DNA from: Prevotella sp. UBA2754
GTDB taxonomy: Bacteria > Bacteroidota > Bacteroidia > Bacteroidales > Bacteroidaceae
Reading direction: 5' to 3'
Assembly (NCBI GenBank): GCA_002353295.1
Contig: DEJG01000019.1
Span: 32,427-96,426 of the forward strand
DNA: 64,000 bases
How positions within the stretch are numbered: the stretch's first letter is position 1; every line of letters starts with the position of its first letter. The notes below the pieces were generated by a model that was given only the letters and a program-made list of their open reading frames with translations, made no database searches and had not been told where the DNA came from. The translations under genes and the position numbers were made by a program. This document shows, in pieces, positions 53,785-63,093 of this stretch.

Positions 53785-53792
53785 TATCTTTG
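53785..53792 (+). promoter_or_regulatory. -7 box of fic
   Basis: TATCTTTG, 27 nt before the fic ATG at 53820. No TTTG at standard spacing. Confidence 0.6.
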
Positions 53793-53819
53793 TGGCAGAA
53801 TTGGTAAATAGAGAGTTTT

Positions 53820-55103
53820 ATGATAGAATTGCCACCAAAGATAGACAAGAGAACAGTTGTTAATGCCTTACTGAAAGGCATTGACTCCAATATCATGCCC
53901 ATCGTAGATAAAGTCAATGACGACTATGAATATTGGGACAAGGTGAAATACAAGAAACTGCCAGAAGGTTTCACCCCACAGATGTTATGGGCCAGTGTCA
54001 AGGCGTCACGTCTGAGAAACATGATTCTTGTCTGGGAGAAATATGGCATCAATCTGTGTATCACCAGCCAAATGCAACGCTTGTGTCATGAGTTCGATAT
54101 GAAGTTCGGCAGTTTTTGGGAAGTGGAGGGCGACACTCAGTCTGCTGAAAAGAAATACTATCTATCGAGTTCTTTGATGGAAGAGGCCATCTACTCCAGT
54201 AAGATGGAAGGGGCTTCTACTACGAGAATCGGAGCCAAGGACATGTTGAGAAAGAAAAAGTCTCCACAGAATAAGTCTCAACAGATGATTGTCAATAACT
54301 ACAATACCATCCAGTATATTGTAGAGCATAAGGAACAGCCATTGACAGAAGAATTGCTGCTTACGATTCATCGGCTGATGACTGAAAAGACTTTGGACAA
54401 TCCTGAGGATGCTGGTCGTTTCAGAACAAACGACAAGGTTGTTGTGGCTGACATGGTAGAGGGGGACATTATCTATACACCGCCTTCATATAAGGAGATA
54501 CCAGAGTTTGTCGAATCCCTTTGCGATTTCTTCAACAACGACAATCCACGCACTTTCATCCATCCTATTATCCGGGGCATCATTGTGCATTTTATGTTGG
54601 CATTCATGCATCCGTTTGTCGATGGCAATGGACGTACAGCACGTGCCTTGTTCTATTGGTATATGCTGAAAGAAGGTTATAAACTGGTGGAGTACATGTC
54701 TATATCAAGGGTTATAGCAACATCCAAGTCGAATTATGAGAAAGCCTTCTGTTATGTCGAGAATGACGGAAATGACATGGGTTATTTTGTTGCCTACAAT
54801 TTGAGGGCACTGGAAATCTCTTTCCAGCAATTACGTGATTATATTCAGCGAAAGCAGCGTGAGAAGAGGGCTGCGAGTTCCTTTATGATGGCTGGAAACA
54901 TCAATCAGCGCCAAGCGCTGATTCTTCAGCGATTAAAGGAGGAGCCCGACACTATTTTTACTGTAAAAGATGTGCAAGACCAGTTCTCCGTCTCCTCAAT
55001 GACAGCAAGAAAAGACCTGTCAGACTTGGTCCAGCAGGCCTATTTGAAAGAGATTGCATTAAACAAGGTTACTCGTGGATACATAAAAATGCAGGAGGAT
55101 TGA
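53820..55103 (+). CDS. Fic family protein with N-terminal inhibitory motif and C-terminal winged helix
   Basis: A 427-residue Fido-superfamily enzyme that transfers AMP (or a related moiety) to protein hydroxyls. The active site HPFVDGNGRTAR is complete. The inhibitory helix motif [S/T]xxxE[G/N] occurs upstream as SSKMEG (around residue 127), making it an intramolecularly inhibited class II Fic. The C-terminal 80 residues (TVKDVQDQFSVSSMTARKDL) form a winged helix, so it may autoregulate. No antitoxin gene is adjacent, as expected for this class. Confidence 0.93.
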   Translation: MIELPPKIDKRTVVNALLKGIDSNIMPIVDKVNDDYEYWDKVKYKKLPEGFTPQMLWASVKASRLRNMILVWEKYGINLCITSQMQRLCHEFDMKFGSFWEVEGDTQSAEKKYYLSSSLMEEAIYSSKMEGASTTRIGAKDMLRKKKSPQNKSQQMIVNNYNTIQYIVEHKEQPLTEELLLTIHRLMTEKTLDNPEDAGRFRTNDKVVVADMVEGDIIYTPPSYKEIPEFVESLCDFFNNDNPRTFIHPIIRGIIVHFMLAFMHPFVDGNGRTARALFYWYMLKEGYKLVEYMSISRVIATSKSNYEKAFCYVENDGNDMGYFVAYNLRALEISFQQLRDYIQRKQREKRAASSFMMAGNINQRQALILQRLKEEPDTIFTVKDVQDQFSVSSMTARKDLSDLVQQAYLKEIALNKVTRGYIKMQED

Positions 55104-55306
55104 TTGACAGAACACTACTAATAAAATGTAAAAATGCAGTTGACGACACCGATGTCTGAATATTTTTCACTAATTTTACAGCAAACTACAAATCTCACTG
55201 ATATTCAATGTGGGTGAGTTTCGAGGAGACAAAGTAATTCACAACTGTCCGAACATATTATTTATCTTTGCAACAACAATGGATAGTTTAACATGACAGA
55301 TTCGAT
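55104..55306. other. Intergenic gap between fic and GH3
   Basis: About 200 bp with no convincing gene. A 27-codon ATG frame (55134-55217) has no supporting signals. The only recognisable element is the -7 box at 55263. Confidence 0.5.
55263..55270 (+). promoter_or_regulatory. -7 box of the GH3 gene
   Basis: TATCTTTG, 36 nt before the ATG at 55307. It matches TAnnTTTG. Confidence 0.62.
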
Positions 55307-57565
55307 ATGAAGACTAAAGCAATTTCTTTTGTAGCCTTAGGTGGAATGCTGGTGGGGCTGACGGCATGCAACGGACAGAAATGGACGGAGCAGCAAGTGG
55401 ATTCGTTTATGTTGGTAACCCAGAAAGACGGTCCGTCGCTGGGCTATTCTCCACAGTCGGGTATCAGGTTACTGACGGTGGATGGGTATGCTTTTAAGGA
55501 CTTGAACCGAAACGATTCACTGGATGCCTATGAAGACTGGCGACTGACAGCTCAAGAAAGGGCTGCTGACCTTGCCTCGCAATTGTCGTTGGAGGAGATT
55601 GCCGGACTGATGCTCTATAGTAGTCACCAGTCTGTTCCCTCGCCTGAATTGTCAGACGAACAGAAGAAATTCTTGAACGACGACCATTTGCGTGCCGTAC
55701 TGATTACGAACGTGGAGAGTCCTACTGTCGCAGCTCAATGGAATAATAACATGCAGGCTTTTGTGGAGAAACTCGAACATGGCATTCCTGCCAACACCAG
55801 TTCCGATCCGCGTCATGAAGCTAAAGCTACCACGGAATATAATGCTGGTGCCGGCGGACAGATTTCACAATGGCCTACCTCACTCGGACTGGCTGCTACG
55901 TTTGATCCGCAACTGATGTATCGCTTTGGTGAGATAGCATCCGAAGAATATCGTGCGTTGGGTATCGCAACAGCGCTGTCACCTCAGGTGGATATCGCTA
56001 CAGATCCCCGTTGGACACGTTTCAGCGGAACCTTCGGAGAGGACCCGCAATTAGCTACTGATATGGCACGCGCCTACTGTGATGCGTTCCAGACCACGCC
56101 CGAAACCAAAGGTTGGGGTACGAAGAGCGTGAATGCTATGGTAAAGCACTGGTATGGCTATGGTGCACAGGAGGGAGGTCGCGATTCCCACTTTGCCTCA
56201 GGTAAATATGCCGTCTATCCAGGCAACAATCTCGCCGCCCATAAGCGTTCGTTCACTGAGGGAGCCTTCCGCCTGGAAGGTGGTACGGAGATGGCTTCTG
56301 CCGTGATGCCCATCTACAGCATCCTTTGGCATCAGGATCCTTCGGGTGAGAATGTTGGAGGTAGTTACAGCAAATGGCTCATTCAAGAGCAACTGCGCGA
56401 CTCGGCACACTTCGAAGGTGTCATCTGTACTGACTGGGGTATTACCAAGGACATGAAAGTGCTTGATAGTCCGCGAGGCGGCAAGCCGTGGGGAGTGGAG
56501 GCACTGACAGAAGCAGAACGCCATTATAAGATTCTGCAGGCAGGAGTCGACCAGTTTGGTGGCAACAACGAGATTGGCCCTGTGGTGGAAGCTTACCGGA
56601 TGTGGGCAAAGGAATATGGTGAGACAAGTGCCCGTCAGCGTTTTGAACAGTCGGCACGCAGACTGTTGCTTAACATGTTCCGTGTTGGACTCTTTGAAAA
56701 TCCTTATCTCGACCCTGCAGAGTCGGCAAAAACAGTCGGTAAACCCGCGTTTATGCAAGAAGGTTATGAGGCCCAACTGAAATCGGTTATCATGTTGAAG
56801 AACAGCAAGAACAAGGTACTGCCTATCAAAGACAGGAAAAAGGTGTATGTGCCCAAGCGCTACTTCCCTGCTATCCCTGGTCTCTGGGGTGGCATTTCTG
56901 AAGAGAAAACCGTGGAGCCTATCGACCTCGCATTGGTCAAGAAATATTATGATGTAGTAGGAAGTCCTGAAGAGGCTGACTTTGCCATCTGTCTCATTGA
57001 AGAGCCAAACTCAGGTTTCGGCTATAGCACAGAGGATGTAAAACGAGGTGGCAATGGCTATGTGCCTTACAGCCTGCAATATAGGAACTACCTGGCTTCA
57101 GAAGCCCGAAGTGTAAGTATTGCAGGAGGTGATCCGATGGAAAAGTTTACCAATCGCAGTTACAAGGGCAAGATTGTAGAAACCTACAACCGAGACGATG
57201 CGACGATGGTTCAGCATACCAAAGAAGCGATGGGCGACAAACCCGTTATTGTCATTCTGGAGACTGGTCGTCCTGTGGTGCTGAGAGAGATAGAACGTCC
57301 TGCCGATGCCCTTCTCATTTCCTTCAGTGTCCAGCATCAGGCACTGCTTGACATCATCAGCGGCAAGGCAGAACCTTCAGCATTATTGCCCATGCAGATG
57401 CCTTCCGATATGGAGACAGTAGAGAAGCAACAGGAAGATGTCCCCCATGACATGGACTGCTATGTTGACAGCGACGGACATGTTTATGATTTCGCCTATG
57501 GCCTGAACTGGCAGGGCATTATCAATGATGATCGTGTGAAGAAATACACACAATCTGTTAGATAA
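55307..57565 (+). CDS. GH3 family beta-glycosidase lipoprotein
   Basis: A 752-residue exo-acting beta-glucosidase/xylosidase-type enzyme. The signal ends in a lipobox-like LTAC, so it is probably surface- or periplasm-anchored. It opens with KDLNRNDSLDAYEDWRLTAQ, then a (beta/alpha)8 domain (ALSPQVDIATDPRWTRFSGTFGED, VKHWYGYGAQEGGRDSH) with the nucleophile Asp in GVICTDWGITKD. The alpha/beta sandwich has LKSVIMLKNSKNKVLPI. The terminal FnIII domain common in GH3 is absent. It is 3 bp upstream of glycerate kinase. Confidence 0.92.
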   Translation: MKTKAISFVALGGMLVGLTACNGQKWTEQQVDSFMLVTQKDGPSLGYSPQSGIRLLTVDGYAFKDLNRNDSLDAYEDWRLTAQERAADLASQLSLEEIAGLMLYSSHQSVPSPELSDEQKKFLNDDHLRAVLITNVESPTVAAQWNNNMQAFVEKLEHGIPANTSSDPRHEAKATTEYNAGAGGQISQWPTSLGLAATFDPQLMYRFGEIASEEYRALGIATALSPQVDIATDPRWTRFSGTFGEDPQLATDMARAYCDAFQTTPETKGWGTKSVNAMVKHWYGYGAQEGGRDSHFASGKYAVYPGNNLAAHKRSFTEGAFRLEGGTEMASAVMPIYSILWHQDPSGENVGGSYSKWLIQEQLRDSAHFEGVICTDWGITKDMKVLDSPRGGKPWGVEALTEAERHYKILQAGVDQFGGNNEIGPVVEAYRMWAKEYGETSARQRFEQSARRLLLNMFRVGLFENPYLDPAESAKTVGKPAFMQEGYEAQLKSVIMLKNSKNKVLPIKDRKKVYVPKRYFPAIPGLWGGISEEKTVEPIDLALVKKYYDVVGSPEEADFAICLIEEPNSGFGYSTEDVKRGGNGYVPYSLQYRNYLASEARSVSIAGGDPMEKFTNRSYKGKIVETYNRDDATMVQHTKEAMGDKPVIVILETGRPVVLREIERPADALLISFSVQHQALLDIISGKAEPSALLPMQMPSDMETVEKQQEDVPHDMDCYVDSDGHVYDFAYGLNWQGIINDDRVKKYTQSVR

Positions 57566-57568
57566 GAG

Positions 57569-58687
57569 ATGAAAGTTATTGTTGCTATTGACTCATTCAA
57601 GGGATGTCTGACTTCTGTGGAGGCTAATAGTGCAGCTGTGGAAGGAGTCCATCGTGTATGCCCAGAGGCCGAGGTGGTGCAAGTGGCTGTCAGTGATGGG
57701 GGTGAAGGTTTCTTGGAAGCTTTTGATGCTGCTATTGGCGGTGATTGGGTATCTGTCGTTGTGCGAGACCCGCTGATGCGCCCCGTCACTGCGAAATACC
57801 TGTTGCGGGGTGACACGGCAGTGATTGAAATCGCGCAGGCCAGTGGACTGACTTTATTGGCGCAGGAAGAGCGAAATCCGATGGTGGCTACCAGTTATGG
57901 TACGGGGCAGTTGGTGGCTGATGCCGTCTGGAACGGGGCTAAGCATGTCATCGTGGGACTGGGTGGCAGTGCAACCAGTGATGCTGGAATGGGAATGCTA
58001 CGGGCACTCATCGATACCTTTGCCAAACATGGCACGTGGGACGACATCGATGCCTTGAAACAGGTGCGCTTCACGATTGCCTCAGATGTCAAGAATCCGT
58101 TGTGTGGTGAGCATGGTGCTGCCCATGTCTTCGCACCGCAAAAGGGAGCTACACCAGAAATGGTAAGCAGATTGGATGAACGGGCCAGGCGGTTTGCCGA
58201 TCTCTCTGCCAGGCATTTTGGCTATGACCGTTCGACTGCGGTTGGGGCGGGTGCCGCTGGCGGACTGGGCTATGCTTTCCTCGAATATCTGGATGCTACC
58301 TGCCAGTCGGGTATACAACTGTTGCTCGACACCATCCATTTCCGCGACCTTGTTAAGAATGCAAGTCTCGTTATTACTGGCGAGGGGGCTGCTGATCTGC
58401 AGACATTGATGGGTAAATTACCAATGGGCATATTACAACAAGCCCAAGGAACCCCTGTCGCCTTGATAGCCGGACGAGTCAGTGACAAAGAGCAACTGTT
58501 GTCAGCCGGTTTCGCAAAAGTGGAATGTATCAATCCTCCCGGCTTCCCGATGGAAGAAGCTATGCGCAAGGATGTAGCACAACAGCATATCAGCCAAACA
58601 TGTCAGCGCATCATCTTGGAAATGAAGAATGATGGACATCCATCAGCGTCATTTCCTTGTCGGGCTTCATGGCATCCACATGAATGA
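57569..58687 (+). CDS. Glycerate 2-kinase (GlxK/GarK type)
   Basis: Phosphorylates D-glycerate, feeding it into glycolysis. The 372 residues carry the family landmarks IAIDSFKGCLTSVEAN-like start (VIVAIDSFKGCLTS), VAVSDGGEGFLEAF, VGLGGSATSDAGMGML, GAAGGLGYAFLEYL and ITGEGAADLQTLMGKLPMGI. The last motif is a variant of the usual GEGRxDxQTxxGK. It lies 3 bp after GH3, which is an unusual partner. It converges with the SGNH gene, with 31 bp between stops. Confidence 0.93.
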   Translation: MKVIVAIDSFKGCLTSVEANSAAVEGVHRVCPEAEVVQVAVSDGGEGFLEAFDAAIGGDWVSVVVRDPLMRPVTAKYLLRGDTAVIEIAQASGLTLLAQEERNPMVATSYGTGQLVADAVWNGAKHVIVGLGGSATSDAGMGMLRALIDTFAKHGTWDDIDALKQVRFTIASDVKNPLCGEHGAAHVFAPQKGATPEMVSRLDERARRFADLSARHFGYDRSTAVGAGAAGGLGYAFLEYLDATCQSGIQLLLDTIHFRDLVKNASLVITGEGAADLQTLMGKLPMGILQQAQGTPVALIAGRVSDKEQLLSAGFAKVECINPPGFPMEEAMRKDVAQQHISQTCQRIILEMKNDGHPSASFPCRASWHPHE

Positions 58688-58718
58688 CATAGCGGTCGCC
58701 CATAAAGGTCATGACGTT

Positions 58719-59867
58719 TTAAAGATATTCTTCGTGGTCGTAGCGAGGCGTATAGCGTATCAGTTTGTGGGCTGCTGCATGCCCCATGGCTTCGTAGGCG
58801 CGTTCACTGGGATGCAGATGGTCACCACTGTCGTAGCCATCGGCAAAGGCCTTGGGATTGGTAACACTGCGGACTGCAGCATCGAAGTCGATGCATCCAT
58901 CAAAGATAGGTGATGTGCGCAACCACTCGTTGAATGCTTGGCGCATCCGTTCGCGGTCCTCGTTATAGGTGCGCCATCCGAAGATAGGCAACAGCGTGCC
59001 ACTCCACACTTTCAGCCCCATGGCTTTAGCGGGCTCGACATAGATGTGCTCGACGCCCTGCTGCATCTCCTCCACAGTAGGCAAATCGCTCCAAGGGCGG
59101 AAGGGGTTGACATCAGTGCCAACGGGGTGGATGATGTCATTGATGCCGTGCTGGATAATGATATCCGTAGCACCAGCCACATTCGACTCGATAGGGAATC
59201 GCGTGGCTCCTTTCAGTCCGTAAGCCTGATAGGTGATGCAGTCGTATTGGCGGAGAATGCGCGTGCCGCTGACGGCACGTCGTATGATAGAGGCATTAGA
59301 GCCAAAAGCCTGTTGTGCCATATAGTCGGGCCACGACTGAGCTGTGATGGAGTCACCGTAACAGATGATGGCATGATTGTCGGGTGAAGTGAGGATATCG
59401 ACGGTGTTGAGGAAGTAGAACCAGTTTGTGTGACGACTCAAGTCGAGTGGCAGTTCATCGGCCTCGGCATAGTCGCCATAGGCATAATAGCCCTTGGAGA
59501 GCGGACCGGTGATGAGCGTCCCGCTGTTCATCTGCGTAAAATCAGCCATATAGAAACTCACCTCGATGGTGTCGCCACGGTGGACGGCATAGCTGATGGC
59601 ATCGCTCTCCGTCTCTTTACCAGGCTGGAGGGTCACACAGGTCTCGCCTCCAAAAGTGATGGGGATATGTCCAACCAAAACTTTGTTGAGTGTGACGGGT
59701 TCGGTGCCAGTGAGATTAGAAAACCTGAAGCGCAGCATACTGCCACTGAAGCACATACGAATGGGATAACGTAATGTGAGGTCTTTGGCATAGACAGCCT
59801 CGCGACGGTTGGTGATAGAAGTGGCATTGCCCCAGCAAGCCACCCATTTGCTATTGTCGGTCATCAT
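58719..59867 (-). CDS. SGNH/GDSL hydrolase, probable carbohydrate esterase
   Basis: A 382-residue two-domain esterase. It has an N-terminal beta-sandwich (FSGSMLRFRFSNLTG) followed by the SGNH domain: block I ICYGDSITAQSWP (Ser), Gly in SGTRIL, block III GINDII (Asn), block V DHLHPSERAYEAMG (Asp/His). The arrangement resembles XynE-like acetylxylan esterases. No signal peptide is visible from either Met at 59864/59867. The longer frame to 59921 lies upstream of the promoter and is rejected. It is divergent from the epimerase fusion. Confidence 0.87.
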   Translation of the reverse strand: MMTDNSKWVACWGNATSITNRREAVYAKDLTLRYPIRMCFSGSMLRFRFSNLTGTEPVTLNKVLVGHIPITFGGETCVTLQPGKETESDAISYAVHRGDTIEVSFYMADFTQMNSGTLITGPLSKGYYAYGDYAEADELPLDLSRHTNWFYFLNTVDILTSPDNHAIICYGDSITAQSWPDYMAQQAFGSNASIIRRAVSGTRILRQYDCITYQAYGLKGATRFPIESNVAGATDIIIQHGINDIIHPVGTDVNPFRPWSDLPTVEEMQQGVEHIYVEPAKAMGLKVWSGTLLPIFGWRTYNEDRERMRQAFNEWLRTSPIFDGCIDFDAAVRSVTNPKAFADGYDSGDHLHPSERAYEAMGHAAAHKLIRYTPRYDHEEYL

Positions 59868-59898
59868 CTTTCTGCAATAAAATAAGGTATTATCGATG

Positions 59899-59906
59899 CA
59901 AAAATA
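59899..59906 (-). promoter_or_regulatory. -7 box of the SGNH hydrolase gene
   Basis: TATTTTTG on the minus strand, 31 nt before the ATG at 59867. It matches TAnnTTTG. Confidence 0.52.
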
Positions 59907-59960
59907 CAGATAATCAAGCAAAAAAACGAATAACGAGTCAAGTTTTATCAGAAATGTTTG

Positions 59961-59968
59961 TATATTTG
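59961..59968 (+). promoter_or_regulatory. -7 box of the epimerase-glycosidase fusion gene
   Basis: TATATTTG, 34 nt before the ATG at 60003, divergent from the SGNH promoter. Confidence 0.58.
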
Positions 59969-60002
59969 CAAAAAGAAAAAAAACTTATAATTAAATAACA
60001 TA

Positions 60003-63000
60003 ATGAAACAAGGTGCAGTATCGAAGAGAGTGCCATGGCTGATAGTATGGCTGATGGCATGGACGACCATGACGATAGCTCAGACACCACAGGAGGTAGA
60101 AAAACTGAGAAAGGAAACGACGCAGAACCTAACCGACAACATCCTGACTTTCTGGATGCAGCATACGGTGGACCCGCAGGGCGGGTTCTATGGTGTGGTA
60201 CTGAACGACGGCAAGGCTATCGAGCAAGCTGACAAGGGAGCCGTGCTGCATGCGCGAATCCTGTGGACATTCTCCAAGGCTTATCGTCATTATGGGCTGG
60301 CGCAATACAGGCAGATGGCCGATAGGGCAGCCGATTATTACGTTCATCATTTTGTTGATAAGAAATATGGGGGCGTCTACTGGACGGTGGACAACGAAGG
60401 CCATCCGAAGGATATGACCAAGCAGACCTATGCCTGCGCTTTTGGCATCTACGGACTGGCTGAACATTTCCGCGCTACGGGGTGCAAGAAGAGTCTGGAA
60501 GCAGCCATTGCCCTCTATCGTACACTGGAGAGTAAAGCGCATGATAAGGCGAAGTTGGGCTATATCGAATCTTTCGGCCGCGACTACAGCAAGAGCGGAA
60601 TGCGCGGGGTTGACGGACAACCACATGCTACCAAGACGATGAATACTCATATCCACGTGCTGGAGGCCTATACCACGCTGTATCAGGTATGGAAAGACCA
60701 AGAGCTGGAGGCCAATCTCAGGGAATTGCTACAACTGCTCCGTACACGTCTTTATTCGCCCAAGACGAACCATCTGATCGTTTTTTGCGATGATGACTGG
60801 AATGCGATAGGCGAGGTTGATTCTTACGGTCACGATATAGAAACGGCATGGCTGATGTGTGAGGCTGCTCATGCCGTTGGTGATGCTGGTCTGAAGGCTC
60901 TGGTAGAGGAACAGGCTGTGAAAATGACAGAAACAGCATTGAAGGAAGGACTGAATGCCGATGGTGCTATGCGCTATGAGAAGGAGAACGGAACCTTTAG
61001 TCAGCGCATGTCATGGTGGCCTCAATGTGAAACCATCATTGGCGCCATTAATGCCTGGCAGATCACGGGTAATCGGAAGTTCTTCGATGCTGCCCAGCGG
61101 AATTGGGAGTTTGTGAAGGCTCACTTCATTGATCATACCCATGGAGGATGGTTTAAGGGACTTGATGCCAGTCTGCAGCCGAATCGTGAACCCAAGGTGA
61201 GCGATTGGAACTGTCCCTACCATAACAGTCGTATGGCTTATGAATTGGCAGAGCGACTGAAACATCCTGCAGTCCATACAGAGGTGATGGCATGGAGCAA
61301 TATCACTGGCGTACGTCTGGAGGGCGAATTGATTGATTTTGAATCGACACTTCGCGTAGGGAATTTAAAAGGACAAATGGAACAGACGGGCAGGGAACGC
61401 CAGCGCCGCATCCGATACCAGCGTGACGGACTGACTCAGACTACCATTACACCGATGCATGGTACTGAAATCCAACAAAAGGTGACGGATGTAGATCTGC
61501 ATACCGTGGCTTTGGAATGGAAGGCTGAAGCCAAGGACAATCTCAACGAGGGAGCTTATTTCTGTATGGCTTTCTCGCCTCAGTACTATCGTGATGCTGC
61601 CATCAAAATTGCTGGTCGTAAGGCTACCATACAGGCTCCTGAGCGCCAACTAACATTGACCTTCAACAAGGCAGTGAAAATGTTCACCCGTCAGGAGGGA
61701 GAAGACAAGGTACTCTATGTCACCCTGTTGCCGACACTGAAGAAAGGACAATCACAGGAACTCGCTGCCACTCTTCAGGTAGATGGCAAACGCCACCATG
61801 AGACAGTCGACATACAAATCGACACCACGCAGCCTGGACGGCAGTTTGCCGGTTTTGGCGGTAATTTCCGTATACAGAACTATCAGAAAGACCCCACCGT
61901 CATTGACTATTGTCTGAACAATATGCGTGTAGCTTTCGGACGTGTAGAAATGCCTTGGGCTTTGTGGGACAAGGAAGGTAGTCGTCATGAACATGTGAAG
62001 CGGAGTGCCGAGATGGCCCGTCGGCTGAAACAGGAGGGTATGCCTGTCATTGTGAGTTGTTGGTTTCCTCCGCAGTGGGCCTATGAACCTACCGACCGTT
62101 CGCGCCCAGGTGTGAGGGCTTTGCCGTTTAAGACTGCTGCCAAAGAGCGGATCTATGCTTCTCTGACCAGCTATCTGTTGTTCCTGAAACAGGAATATGG
62201 AGTGGAGGCCGACTATTTCTCATTCAATGAGTCGGACATCGGTATTGATGTGCTGTTTACACCAGAACAGCACCGTGACTTCATCAAAGAGTTCGGACAG
62301 TATGTAGCTAGTAGAGGCCTGAAAACGCTGATGCTACTGGGTGACAATTCCGATGCTACCACCTTCGATTTTATCCTGCCGGCGATGAACGACCCTTCTG
62401 CCCACCGATATGTAGGAGCTATATCGTTTCATTCATGGCGTGGATGCGATGATGCTACCCTGCGCCGTTGGGCTGATGCTGCCCGACAGATGAATGTGCC
62501 ACTGATTGTAGGAGAGGGGAGTACCGATGCTGCCGCTCACCAATACCCTGGTATTTTCAACGAGACTACTTTTGCGCTGTATGAGATAAATCTCTATACA
62601 CGTATCTGTGCGCTCTGCCAGCCGCTCAGTATCCTGCAGTGGCAACTGACATCCGATTACTCTGTACTTTGGGGTGATGGTATCTATCGCTCGGAAGGCC
62701 CTTTGCGTCCCACCCAGCGTTTCTTCAATCTGAAACAGCTTTCCATGACACCAGCCGATGCTTTTGCTGTTCCCTTTAAAGTCAACAAACCGAATGTGAA
62801 TGTGGCAGCCTTCACCAAGCCGGCTACAGGCGAGAGCGCCATTCATGTGGTTAACAATGGGGCTGCTTGTCGGGCACATATCACTGGTCTGCCAGCTTCT
62901 ACGCGTCAGGCTTATGCCTATGTTACCAATAGCCAGCAGCATGCTGAGGCTCAACTCATCCCCGTCATCAACGGAGAGGTCACGCTCGACATGCCTGCCG

Positions 63001-63029
63001 AGAGTTTCGTTACTATATTGACTAATTAA
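60003..63029 (+). CDS. Exported fusion: cellobiose 2-epimerase-like domain + beta-sandwich + GH30-like clan A glycosidase
   Basis: A 1008-residue protein. The signal peptide spans about 1-27. Residues 30-425 are an N-acylglucosamine/cellobiose 2-epimerase (alpha/alpha)6 barrel: MNTHIHVLEAY (213-223), SYGHDIETAW (274-283, His277/Glu280), SWWPQCETIIGAINAW (337-352) and DWNCPYHNSR (401-410, His407). Residues 430-610 form a beta-rich linker domain. Residues 612-910 look like a GH30/clan A barrel: FAGFGGNFRI (615-624), the acid/base Asn742-Glu743 in FNESD, and nucleophile Glu838 in VGEGS. A beta-sandwich tail ends at 1008. The open frame is continuous. Mannan- or cellulose-derived disaccharides are plausible substrates (inference). 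Confidence 0.85.
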   Translation: MKQGAVSKRVPWLIVWLMAWTTMTIAQTPQEVEKLRKETTQNLTDNILTFWMQHTVDPQGGFYGVVLNDGKAIEQADKGAVLHARILWTFSKAYRHYGLAQYRQMADRAADYYVHHFVDKKYGGVYWTVDNEGHPKDMTKQTYACAFGIYGLAEHFRATGCKKSLEAAIALYRTLESKAHDKAKLGYIESFGRDYSKSGMRGVDGQPHATKTMNTHIHVLEAYTTLYQVWKDQELEANLRELLQLLRTRLYSPKTNHLIVFCDDDWNAIGEVDSYGHDIETAWLMCEAAHAVGDAGLKALVEEQAVKMTETALKEGLNADGAMRYEKENGTFSQRMSWWPQCETIIGAINAWQITGNRKFFDAAQRNWEFVKAHFIDHTHGGWFKGLDASLQPNREPKVSDWNCPYHNSRMAYELAERLKHPAVHTEVMAWSNITGVRLEGELIDFESTLRVGNLKGQMEQTGRERQRRIRYQRDGLTQTTITPMHGTEIQQKVTDVDLHTVALEWKAEAKDNLNEGAYFCMAFSPQYYRDAAIKIAGRKATIQAPERQLTLTFNKAVKMFTRQEGEDKVLYVTLLPTLKKGQSQELAATLQVDGKRHHETVDIQIDTTQPGRQFAGFGGNFRIQNYQKDPTVIDYCLNNMRVAFGRVEMPWALWDKEGSRHEHVKRSAEMARRLKQEGMPVIVSCWFPPQWAYEPTDRSRPGVRALPFKTAAKERIYASLTSYLLFLKQEYGVEADYFSFNESDIGIDVLFTPEQHRDFIKEFGQYVASRGLKTLMLLGDNSDATTFDFILPAMNDPSAHRYVGAISFHSWRGCDDATLRRWADAARQMNVPLIVGEGSTDAAAHQYPGIFNETTFALYEINLYTRICALCQPLSILQWQLTSDYSVLWGDGIYRSEGPLRPTQRFFNLKQLSMTPADAFAVPFKVNKPNVNVAAFTKPATGESAIHVVNNGAACRAHITGLPASTRQAYAYVTNSQQHAEAQLIPVINGEVTLDMPAESFVTILTN

Positions 63030-63052
63030 TTAGTTTGAATAGATTTTTTTAA

Positions 63053-63060
63053 TATATTTG
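63053..63060 (+). promoter_or_regulatory. -7 box of the second cytidylate-kinase-like gene
   Basis: TATATTTG, 33 nt before the ATG at 63094. A TTTG at 63034-63037 is only 15 nt upstream, shorter than usual. Confidence 0.52.
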
Positions 63061-63093
63061 CAGCAATAATAGAACTAATATAGTATTAAAATT

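Noticed and set aside
53820..55103. Toxin-antitoxin (fic/fitA-type) locus
   Set aside because: No adjacent antitoxin gene was found, and the inhibitory SSKMEG motif is inside the same protein, as in class II Fic.
55134..55217. 27-codon ORF before the GH3 gene
   Set aside because: No promoter, no conserved-looking features and no context. Likely chance.
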